Source of the DNA: Gammaproteobacteria bacterium
Lineage (GTDB): Bacteria > Pseudomonadota > Gammaproteobacteria > Pseudomonadales > Azotimanducaceae
Direction of reading: 5' to 3'
Length of the DNA: 5,938 bases
NCBI GenBank assembly: GCA_030432795.1
Contig: JAUILW010000229.1
Span: 1-5,938, forward strand
Made by a program: the position numbers and the translations under genes. The notes under the pieces were generated by a model. It did no database searches. It was not told the DNA's origin and worked only from the letters and a program-made list of their open reading frames with translations. Numbering within the stretch: position 1 is the first letter of the stretch; every line of letters begins with the position of its first letter. Below are positions 1 to 5,021 of the stretch, piece after piece.

Positions 1-803
1 GTGCCGGGAATGGTGATGCAAGGCAGGTGCCCGCCGGTGATATCGAGCATGTGCGCGCTGAAGAAGGCGCCTTCATCGGTGCTGTGCTCGCCGAGCACGA
101 GTGCAGACGGGCACTGCAGCGCCGCATACTTGTCGCGCTGATCGATGCCCATCTCCAGGTGGTCGAAGAGCGTTGGATCGAACTTCCACGTATAGCCCCC
201 ATCCACCGGTTTGATGCCGGCACGCGCCATGTGCTCGAGCACCAGTGGATGCACGCCGGGCTGCTCGGGAATCAGGCGGAAGCGGCCGAGAATTTCCGCC
301 TCGGTTGTATACACCCTGAGCTTGCGGGCTTTCTGCACGCCTTCGCGTTCGGCGCGCATGCCCCATTCCAGATACTGCTCTGGCGGCGCGACGGTAAAGT
401 CCATGAGCACCAGCCCCGACATGTCGTGGCTGTGTCTGTGCGCGGTCTCCAGCGCCACGAAGCCGCCGAAGCTGTGGCCCACCACGTAGGGTCGCGCACC
501 CAGCCCGGCGGCCTCGCACACCGACCACACCTCCGCCGCGAACGCATCGCCAGAGTAGCGCTCGCGCCAGCCGCTGTCGCCGTTACCTGAGAGGTCCAGT
601 GCGGCCACGCGGAACTGATCGGCCAGGAAGGGTGCGACAAAGCGCCACCATTCCAGGTGCGCGTTGCTGCCATGGATGAGCACCACTCCGGGCTTACCTT
701 GCTCGCCCCAGGTGACATAACGGATGGGCGTGCCGAGCACATCGATGGTATCGGTTTGCGACGGCGTCTCGAGCGCCCGTTGGTACCAGAACGGCGTGTC
801 CAT
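1..803 (-). CDS. alpha/beta hydrolase, 3' end outside window (partial)
   Basis: Read from the ATG at 803 leftward, the frame stays open for 267 codons and leaves the window without a stop, so the C-terminus is missing. The protein is a soluble alpha/beta-fold hydrolase. It has an oxyanion-hole HGSNAH segment at residues 44-49, a DLSGNGDSG turn at 70-78 (family form DxxGxGxS), and the nucleophile elbow GHSFGG at 109-114 with Ser111. A helical cap follows at about 136-225. The strand ALVLGEHSTDE (234-244) should carry the acid; Asp243 is the likeliest residue, since the usual GExD position holds Ser. The catalytic His should lie just past the cut. A GGGGA stretch four bases before the ATG is a usable ribosome site. 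The gene is divergent from the SDR at 916. Hydrolase class is secure from motifs; substrate (ester, epoxide, lactone or halide) is not readable. Confidence 0.9.
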   Translation of the reverse strand, partial: MDTPFWYQRALETPSQTDTIDVLGTPIRYVTWGEQGKPGVVLIHGSNAHLEWWRFVAPFLADQFRVAALDLSGNGDSGWRERYSGDAFAAEVWSVCEAAGLGARPYVVGHSFGGFVALETAHRHSHDMSGLVLMDFTVAPPEQYLEWGMRAEREGVQKARKLRVYTTEAEILGRFRLIPEQPGVHPLVLEHMARAGIKPVDGGYTWKFDPTLFDHLEMGIDQRDKYAALQCPSALVLGEHSTDEGAFFSAHMLDITGGHLPCITIPG

Positions 804-829
804 GGATTCCCCGCTTCTCAAAGCCCGTC

Positions 830-838
830 AATCTAGCA
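830..838 (-). promoter_or_regulatory. possible extended -10 for the hydrolase
   Basis: On the minus strand this reads TGC followed by TAGATT, a TGn-type extended -10 with four of six consensus bases, about 27 bases before the ATG at 803. I find no recognisable -35 at the normal spacing. It is the best promoter candidate in the divergent gap but remains weak. Confidence 0.25.
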
Positions 839-871
839 GAACTGGCAGCGCCGTGGTTCGGGACCAGGCGG

Positions 872-877
872 TATGAT
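872..877 (+). promoter_or_regulatory. possible -10 box for the SDR gene
   Basis: TATGAT matches five of six sigma-70 -10 bases and lies 38 bases before the SDR start, a normal distance. The positions expected for a -35 (about 849-854) read CGCCGT, which is no match, so an activator or a different sigma factor would be needed. The same GGTATGAT string recurs at 4784-4791 before the surface-protein gene. Confidence 0.3.
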
Positions 878-915
878 GGCGGGCAGCGACTCATCGAGCG
901 AGAAAGGAACGGGCC

Positions 916-1749
916 ATGCATCATCCAGCGATTTCCGAAGGTCGTGTTGCTGTCGTCACCGGCGGCGCCAGCGGCATTGGCTTGGCCGTGGCGGAGCGTT
1001 GTCTGGCGGCCGGCATGCGCGTGTGCATTGCGGACCGGGACGAAGCGGCGCTGGCGCAGGCCGAGTCCCGGCTCTCTGGCGATGTGCTGGCGGTGTCGGT
1101 GGATGTTTCCCGGTTGGAGCAGGTCGAGGCACTTCGAGCGCAGGTGCTCGACCGCTTTGGCGAGGTGGCGCTGCTGATGAACAACGCCGGAACTGGCGGT
1201 GGCGGCGGTGCCTTCAGCCGCTACGAGGGCTGGCAGAAGGTGCTCGGCGTGAACCTGTGGGGGGTGATCAACGGCCTGCAGACTTTTCTGCCCGGCATGA
1301 TCGAGCAGGGCACGCCCGCTGCGGTGGTGAACACCGGCTCCAAGCAGGGCATCACCAACCCACCGGGAGACGCTGCCTATAACGTCAGCAAGGCGGGCGT
1401 GCGTTCGGTTACCGAGAGCCTGGCGCACGAGCTACGTGGTCTCGACGGTTGCCAGGTGAGCGCGCACCTTCTGGTGCCGGGCTTCACCTACACCGGCCTC
1501 ATCCGTCAACGTATCGCGGAGAAGCCTGCGGCGGCCTGGTGGCCTGAGCAGGTAGCAGATCGGTTGTTGGAGGCCATGGGGCGGGGAGATTTTTACGTCA
1601 TCTGCCCGGACAACGACGTCACCCCGGCCATGGATGCGGCGCGGTTGCAGTGGAACACCGATGATGTGAAGGAGAACCGGCCGGCGCTGTCACGCTGGCA
1701 CCCGGACTACGAGGAGGCTTTCACAGCCTTCATGCAGCGCAACAGCTGA
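916..1749 (+). CDS. classical SDR family NAD(P)-dependent oxidoreductase
   Basis: This is a 277-residue Rossmann-fold dehydrogenase/reductase of the classical SDR type, close to the family's usual 250-280. The cofactor motif TGGASGIG is at residues 15-22. Asp40 ends the second strand (CIADRD), which in this family usually means NAD(H) over NADP(H). The NNAG motif is at 89-92. The active-site set is complete: Asn113 (VNLWG), Ser142 (NTGSK), Tyr155 and Lys159 (YNVSK), with the normal 13-residue Ser-Tyr spacing. PGF at about 193-195 is the usual post-active-site segment. An AAAGGA site (903-908) precedes the ATG by seven bases and supports this start. The gene is divergent from the hydrolase at 803 and ends 8 bp from the convergent GlsB-like gene. 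The reaction is reversible alcohol/carbonyl oxidoreduction in the cytoplasm; the substrate cannot be deduced. Confidence 0.95.
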   Translation: MHHPAISEGRVAVVTGGASGIGLAVAERCLAAGMRVCIADRDEAALAQAESRLSGDVLAVSVDVSRLEQVEALRAQVLDRFGEVALLMNNAGTGGGGGAFSRYEGWQKVLGVNLWGVINGLQTFLPGMIEQGTPAAVVNTGSKQGITNPPGDAAYNVSKAGVRSVTESLAHELRGLDGCQVSAHLLVPGFTYTGLIRQRIAEKPAAAWWPEQVADRLLEAMGRGDFYVICPDNDVTPAMDAARLQWNTDDVKENRPALSRWHPDYEEAFTAFMQRNS

Positions 1750-1755
1750 CAGGGC

Positions 1756-1774
1756 GCCTACTTTTTCAGTAGGC
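1756..1774. other. stem-loop over the convergent gene ends
   Basis: GCCTACT (1756-1762) and AGTAGGC (1768-1774) form a perfect 7-bp stem with a 5-base TTTTC loop. It starts seven bases after the SDR stop and contains the TAG stop of the minus-strand GlsB-like gene. Neither strand has a T-run after the stem, so it is not a standard intrinsic terminator. It could still protect or end both transcripts. Confidence 0.4.
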
Positions 1775-2009
1775 CGACGAGCCAGAGGAGCACGATGGCG
1801 CCCACGGTGGAGGTGATCAGGGAACCTACCACACCGCTGGCTACCGACACGCCTGCCAGGCCGAACAGGAAGCCACCGGCGAACGAGCCGACGATGCCGA
1901 TGCCGATGTTGCCCAGAATGCCGAAGCCGCCGCCGCGCATGATCTTTCCGGCCAGCCAGCCGGCGATGCCACCGATGACGATGGCGCCGATGATACCCAC
2001 ACCGTCCAT
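1758..2009 (-). CDS. GlsB/YeaQ/YmgE-type small membrane protein
   Basis: This 83-residue, very Gly-rich protein has three likely membrane helices, at about residues 4-22, 30-52 and 58-80, with many GxxxG-like spacings and a LLKK end. Length and pattern match the YeaQ/YmgE family (also called GlsB or transglycosylase-associated protein), about 82 residues in E. coli. Members sit in the inner membrane and are often tied to general stress; their biochemical role is unsettled, and the transglycosylase name does not imply an enzyme. I chose the ATG at 2009 over one 36 bases upstream (2045). AAGGGG lies seven bases before 2009, and the extra twelve polar residues would be unlike the family. The gene is convergent with the SDR and divergent from the fusion protein at 2114. 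Confidence 0.88.
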   Translation of the reverse strand: MDGVGIIGAIVIGGIAGWLAGKIMRGGGFGILGNIGIGIVGSFAGGFLFGLAGVSVASGVVGSLITSTVGAIVLLWLVGLLKK

Positions 2010-2016
2010 ATCCGTT

Positions 2017-2022
2017 CCCCTT
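2017..2022 (-). promoter_or_regulatory. ribosome binding site deciding the GlsB-like start
   Basis: On the minus strand this reads AAGGGG, seven bases before the ATG at 2009. It lies inside the open frame of the longer alternative beginning at 2045, and is the main reason for choosing the shorter 83-residue product. Confidence 0.6.
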
Positions 2023-2052
2023 GCTTGGGTTGCATTGCAGCTCACTAAAATC

Positions 2053-2099
2053 TGGCAGAATCTAAACCATAGGCGGCGCTGGTGTCTGCCAACATTCTG
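2053..2099. repeat. inverted repeat in the divergent gap, possible operator
   Basis: TGGCAGA (2053-2059) is repeated in inverted form as TCTGCCA (2085-2091), with a 25-base gap. Overlapping it, CAGAAT (2056-2061) is inverted as ATTCTG (2094-2099). Both pairs lie between the starts of the GlsB-like gene and the fusion gene, where an operator for either would be expected. The arms are short, so chance is possible. Confidence 0.3.
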
Positions 2100-2113
2100 T
2101 AAAAGGGGGCGCT

Positions 2114-3370
2114 ATGCATCTGCCGGAATCTGAAGACTGGGCCGCCCGTTGTGCTGCGGATGGTGAGTTCCGCACCGCGGCGCGGCACTGGAACGGCGGT
2201 CTACGGCTCGACATCGGTGGGCGCCAACTGGGCTTCGGCGTGTCGGAAGGCGTGCCGGGTGGTTCGGCGCCGGAAGGCACTGACGTGCTGGTGTACGCCG
2301 GCCCGGAGGCGGTGTGGGAGGATGTACTTGGCGCCGCGCCGTCGCGTTTTCACAACGATCTGATGGCGAACATCAGCTCGGCTGCAGGCCTGTCGAGAAG
2401 TGGTAACGCGTTGCTGCACGCACAATACTACGCTGCGGTGGCGCGTGCGGTGGAGCTGTTGCGACCTGCGGGTGAGCAGCCGCAGCCCCTGGGCAGGGAG
2501 CAAGGCGCCGTGGGTCGGTTCGATGCGCCCGTTGGCCGTTACGTGCATCTCGATCTGGCGGGGCATGATCACCGCATCTATTTCGAAGAAGCGGGGCAGG
2601 GTATTCCGCTACTGCTCCAGCACACCGCAGGTTGCCACGGCACGCAATGGCGACATCTGTTCGAAGAGACGGATCTCACCGAGCACTTTCGCCTGATTGC
2701 GTACGACCTGCCGTTCCACGGCAAATCGGTACCACCGGTCGGCGTGGACTGGTGGGCACAGCCGTACCATCTGCGGGGTGCGCTGTTGCGCAGCGTGCCA
2801 TTGCAGCTCACCGCCGCCCTTGGCCTCGACCAGCCGGTGTTCATGGGCTGTTCTGTCGGCGGGCTGCTGGCGCTTGATCTCGCCCACAAGCATCCGGATG
2901 CCTTCCGTGCGGTAATCTCGGTAGAAGGCGCGTTGAAGATTCCGGGTGATCTCGATGACCTTGGTGCGCTCTACCACCCGCAGATCAGCAACGACTATAA
3001 GGCGCGATTGATGGAAGGCCTCATGGCGCCAGGATCGCCGCAGGCCTACCGCAAAGAAACCAGTTTCGTGTATGCCAGCGGATGGCCGCCCGCCTTCCTT
3101 GGCGACCTGTACTACTACATTGCAGAGTTCGATCTGCGCGCAGCAGCCGGGGAGATAGACACCGACCGGGTGGGCGTGCACATCCTTTCAGGTGAGTATG
3201 ACTACAGCGGTACGGCGGAGCTCGGTCGTGCAGCCCACGAAGCCATCGCAGGCTCTACATGGCAGATGATGGACGGTGTCGGGCACTTTCCCATGTCGGA
3301 AAATCCGGCGGCTTTTATTAACTACGTACGTCCGATTCTCGGACGGATCTGTGGCACGATAGCCGGCTGA
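2114..3370 (+). CDS. SCP2-like domain fused to an alpha/beta hydrolase
   Basis: The 418-residue protein has two parts. Residues 1-120 have the strand/helix pattern of an SCP2-like (sterol-carrier, lipid-binding) domain: WNGGLRLDIG near 26-35, an acyl-pocket-like VWEDVLG near 67-73, and a closing amphipathic helix around 104-117. This call is by pattern only. After a Pro/Gln/Gly-rich linker (about 118-140) comes a full alpha/beta hydrolase. It shows HTAG (170-173) at the oxyanion hole, DLPFHGKS (198-205), nucleophile elbow GCSVGG with Ser247, acid Asp363 in SGEYD, and His391 in GVGHFPMSE. The triad is complete, so an active hydrolase is expected. There is no signal peptide or membrane helix, so it should be cytoplasmic. 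AAAAGGGGG (2101-2109) four bases before the ATG supports the start. The lipid-binding part suggests a hydrophobic ester substrate, which is inference. Confidence 0.88.
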   Translation: MHLPESEDWAARCAADGEFRTAARHWNGGLRLDIGGRQLGFGVSEGVPGGSAPEGTDVLVYAGPEAVWEDVLGAAPSRFHNDLMANISSAAGLSRSGNALLHAQYYAAVARAVELLRPAGEQPQPLGREQGAVGRFDAPVGRYVHLDLAGHDHRIYFEEAGQGIPLLLQHTAGCHGTQWRHLFEETDLTEHFRLIAYDLPFHGKSVPPVGVDWWAQPYHLRGALLRSVPLQLTAALGLDQPVFMGCSVGGLLALDLAHKHPDAFRAVISVEGALKIPGDLDDLGALYHPQISNDYKARLMEGLMAPGSPQAYRKETSFVYASGWPPAFLGDLYYYIAEFDLRAAAGEIDTDRVGVHILSGEYDYSGTAELGRAAHEAIAGSTWQMMDGVGHFPMSENPAAFINYVRPILGRICGTIAG

Positions 3371-3376
3371 TATTCC

Positions 3377-3420
3377 CTGCGTTGCGCGATTGCGGTGGTG
3401 GCCGGACAGCGCAGCGTTTT
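3377..3420 (+). terminator. weak candidate intrinsic terminator of the fusion gene
   Basis: CTGCGTTG (3377-3384) pairs with CAGCGCAG (3407-3414) as an 8-bp stem with one G-T pair, six bases after the stop codon. CG and then TTTT (3417-3420) follow. The 22-base loop is long and the T-run short, so termination would be leaky and the exporter could be partly co-transcribed. Confidence 0.35.
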
Positions 3421-3433
3421 GTGTGCACTTTGA

Positions 3434-3459
3434 GAGGGGGCGGTGGCGCGCCGCCCCTC
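3434..3459 (+). other. GC-rich hairpin just before the exporter start
   Basis: GGGGCGG (3437-3443) pairs perfectly with CCGCCCC (3451-3457) around a 7-base TGGCGCG loop. GA at 3434-3435 extends it through a one-base bulge to TC at 3458-3459. It ends eight bases before the ATG at 3468 and has no T-run. It would form in the mRNA next to the initiation region and buries the best purine-rich stretch there. Confidence 0.45.
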
Positions 3460-3467
3460 GTGGTGAC

Positions 3468-4694
3468 ATGCCTAAGTACTTTCTGGTGTTCGTATCAGCG
3501 ATGGTGGCTATCGCTCCTTTCGCCATCGATACCTATCTGCCCGCACTTCCGGTCATGGCTGAAGCCTTCGGCACCGACATCGTGCAACTCAACTACACGA
3601 TCAGTACCTACCTCATTGGTTTCGGCGTTGGCCAGCTTCTCGGTGGTCCGCTATCTGACCAGCTCGGCCGGCGGCCAGTGGGCACATTCGGACTAACGGT
3701 TTTCATTGCAGGAGCGATCGCCATTGCCTTTGCAGACAGCGTATCCCTGGTGCAGTGGCTGCGGCCACTGCAGGCGCTGGGTGGTGGCTTCGTCGCCTCG
3801 ATCTGCAATGCCATGGTGCGCGACAGCTACTCTCCCACCGAGGCAGCAAAACGCTTTCCGGTAGTGATGCTGGTCATGCTGGCCGCGCCGCTGGTAGCGC
3901 CCATTGTCGGTACGCTGCTGCTGCCACTCGGGTGGCCGTCGATCTTCTGGTTTCTGGCGGTCTACGCGTTGGCGTTGCTCGCGGTGTTCAGCACCATCCC
4001 GGAGACCAACGCGCATCGTACCGGGCGCATGCGCCTCAGTCACCTCGTGCCGCAGTATCTGGAGGTGCTCAACAGGCGTGTACACGGGGTGCGTGTACCG
4101 CTCCGCTATATCCTCACGCAGGGGATGGTGAGCTCGGCGTTGATGGTGTTTCTTACCAATGCCGCGTTCATCTACCTGGAGTATTTCGATGTCGGCGTGG
4201 CGCAGTTCCCAATCTATTTTGGCGCCAACGTACTATCGATGATGGTGTTCACGTTGATCACCGTGCGCCTGGTGCACCGGGTGCAACCCTTCCTGCTTTT
4301 CCGAGCTGGGGTGAGTCTGCAGCTGGGCTGCGTGCTGGTGCTTGCGGCGTTGACGTTTCTCACCGAGCCGCAGGACATCTACTTCACGCCCGTGCTCGCG
4401 CTGGTAACCGGCTCTGCCGGTCTCATCAACTCCACGGTGAGTGGCCTGCACCTTGCCAACTTCCGTCGCCTGGCGGGGAGTGCTGGGGCGCTGATGAGCA
4501 TGTCGGTGTTCGCGTTCGGCGCGGTGCTCGGCAGTTTCACCGGCTTTATCTATGACGGCACGCTGCAACCAGTGGTGGCGGTGATGGTGTTGGCGGTGGT
4601 GGCAGCCAATCTGCTGGCCTGGACCACTCCGGCTCCGAAAGACTGGAGTGATGAGGGGATCGCCGCGGCGCAATCACCTTCCCGGTTCGATTGA
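3468..4694 (+). CDS. Bcr/CflA-type MFS multidrug exporter
   Basis: This 408-residue inner-membrane protein has twelve predicted helices, the usual size for the Bcr/CflA (DHA1) drug:H+ antiporters. TM1 carries DTYLPALP (residues 21-28), the subfamily signature with an acidic residue. The TM2-TM3 loop has MFS motif A, GGPLSDQLGRRP (59-70). TM4 carries Arg99 in RPLQALGGG (motif B-like), followed by RDSYSP (118-123). TM5 has the Pro-rich LAAPLVAPIVG (138-148), as in exporters. The central loop is about 177-212 and the second six helices span about 215-386. I chose ATG 3468 because the family starts just before TM1; a TTG at 3390 would add 26 polar residues. The ribosome site is poor, only GGTG at 3462-3465, three bases from the ATG. 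It may share transcripts with the fusion gene 97 bp upstream. The exported compound cannot be told. Confidence 0.92.
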   Translation: MPKYFLVFVSAMVAIAPFAIDTYLPALPVMAEAFGTDIVQLNYTISTYLIGFGVGQLLGGPLSDQLGRRPVGTFGLTVFIAGAIAIAFADSVSLVQWLRPLQALGGGFVASICNAMVRDSYSPTEAAKRFPVVMLVMLAAPLVAPIVGTLLLPLGWPSIFWFLAVYALALLAVFSTIPETNAHRTGRMRLSHLVPQYLEVLNRRVHGVRVPLRYILTQGMVSSALMVFLTNAAFIYLEYFDVGVAQFPIYFGANVLSMMVFTLITVRLVHRVQPFLLFRAGVSLQLGCVLVLAALTFLTEPQDIYFTPVLALVTGSAGLINSTVSGLHLANFRRLAGSAGALMSMSVFAFGAVLGSFTGFIYDGTLQPVVAVMVLAVVAANLLAWTTPAPKDWSDEGIAAAQSPSRFD

Positions 4695-4785
4695 CCTGGT
4701 GCGCTGACGCTCCGGGCTTACTTTCTCCTTACAAAAATGCGCTCTTGTTTCGCCAGGCGCGGTAACGAAATACCGGTGTCGGGGG

Positions 4786-4791
4786 TATGAT
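4786..4791 (+). promoter_or_regulatory. possible upstream -10 box of the surface gene
   Basis: TATGAT matches five of six -10 bases, but no good -35 is found at 16-18 bases upstream. If used, the transcript would carry a leader of roughly 220 bases including all the hairpins from 4806 to 4937. Confidence 0.25.
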
Positions 4792-4805
4792 AAGCGATGG
4801 CTTTC

Positions 4806-4830
4806 CGCCTTTGAGGCGTGCACTGGTGCA
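4806..4830 (+). repeat. two adjacent short dyads
   Basis: CGCCT (4806-4810) pairs with AGGCG (4814-4818) around TTG. Immediately after it, TGCAC (4819-4823) and GTGCA (4826-4830) form a near-perfect 12-base palindrome. The second looks more like a protein-binding dyad than an RNA hairpin, because only two bases separate its arms. An additional 5-bp stem, CGGTA/TACCG around ACGAAA, lies just upstream at 4760-4775. Confidence 0.35.
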
Positions 4831-4860
4831 TGCTGAACGCGGAAGGGCAAAGCGTTAGCA
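4831..4860 (+). other. bulged 9-bp stem-loop, candidate RNA structure
   Basis: TGCTGAACGC (4831-4840) pairs with GCGTTAGCA (4852-4860) to give nine base pairs with a single bulged G at 4835 and an 11-base purine-rich loop (GGAAGGGCAAA, 4841-4851). It is followed at once by a smaller GC stem, GCCG/CGGC (4861-4864 and 4872-4875). A bulged stem with a purine-rich loop is typical of structured leaders, but I cannot match it to a known riboswitch class. Confidence 0.4.
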
Positions 4861-4915
4861 GCCGACCGGGACGGCGGCGTCTGATGAATGCATTCGTACT
4901 GCCAATCGCGCGCAA

Positions 4916-4937
4916 TTGGAAGAAAGGTATCTTCCAA
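4916..4937 (+). repeat. perfect 8-bp inverted repeat
   Basis: TTGGAAGA (4916-4923) and TCTTCCAA (4930-4937) are exact inverted copies around a 6-base loop (AAGGTA). GGGGG TTTT follows, so as RNA it only loosely resembles a terminator; the G-run before the T-run argues against one. As DNA it is a good operator-like dyad about 85 bases before the surface-protein start, just upstream of -10-like boxes. Confidence 0.45.
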
Positions 4938-4944
4938 GGGGGTT

Positions 4945-4979
4945 TTGCGCGACAATTAGGCAGTTATATTGCGTATAAG
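4945..4979 (+). promoter_or_regulatory. AT-rich promoter candidate of the surface gene
   Basis: TATATT (4965-4970) and TATAAG (4974-4979) both resemble -10 boxes, within the most AT-rich stretch of the window. Possible -35 boxes are TTGCGC (4945-4950) and GCGACA (4949-4954), but spacings are 14 and 19 bases, off the ideal 17. The dyad at 4916-4937 would sit just upstream of or against the -35. Confidence 0.3.
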
Positions 4980-5009
4980 GTCCAGGCATCGGATCGGCCA
5001 GGCGCTGTA

Positions 5010-5016
5010 GTGGGGG
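5010..5016 (+). promoter_or_regulatory. ribosome binding site deciding the GTG start at 5022
   Basis: GTGGGGG ends five bases before the GTG at 5022. None of the other in-frame candidates (ATG at 4830, 4884 or 5061) has a comparable site at a proper distance. Confidence 0.5.
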
Positions 5017-5021
5017 TTCCA

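Larger units (their letters stand above)
4695..5021 (+). promoter_or_regulatory. 327-bp non-coding region with many inverted repeats
   Basis: This gap separates the exporter stop from the surface-protein start and holds no gene I can support. At its left end CCCGG (4681-4685, inside the exporter's last codons) can pair with CCGGG (4712-4716), followed by pyrimidine-rich CTTACTTTCTCCTT, a very weak terminator candidate. From 4760 to 4937 several short stem-loops follow one another; the two best are listed separately. From about 4910 to 4980 the DNA is clearly more AT-rich than the rest of the window and contains -10-like boxes. The plus frame of the surface gene is open from 4815, but the codons before 5022 do not look coding. 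It is most likely the promoter and leader of the surface-protein gene; a small RNA is possible. Confidence 0.5.

Noticed and set aside
27..590. Plus-strand open frame of 187 codons opposite the first hydrolase
   Set aside because: It is the mirror of a well-supported hydrolase with catalytic motifs. Its product is His/Arg/Ala-rich with no recognisable domain, as expected for GC-rich antisense frames.
694..1428. Minus-strand open frame of 244 codons across the divergent gap and the SDR
   Set aside because: It overlaps the SDR's cofactor and catalytic regions in antisense, has no family resemblance, and arises from the high GC content.
2010..2045. Longer start for the GlsB-like protein at 2045
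   Set aside because: The twelve extra residues are polar, the good AAGGGG site lies inside them and fits the ATG at 2009, and the family is about 82 residues long.
3390..3467. TTG start at 3390 giving a 434-residue exporter
   Set aside because: It adds 26 polar, Arg/Trp-rich residues before TM1, has no ribosome site, and overlaps the candidate terminator and hairpin. Family length fits the ATG at 3468.
3755..4555. Plus-strand +2 frame of 266 codons inside the exporter
   Set aside because: The exporter frame has continuous membrane helices and family motifs; the overlapping frame gives a low-complexity Gly/Arg/Ala product with no ribosome site.
4831..4880. c-di-GMP class I (GEMM) riboswitch suggested by GGGCAAAGC and GGGACG strings before a surface-protein gene
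   Set aside because: The conserved order (GCACA, GGGCAAACC, GAAA tetraloop, GGGACGCAAAGCC, then the second stem with its receptor) is not present. Only short fragments match and they fall in different structural positions.
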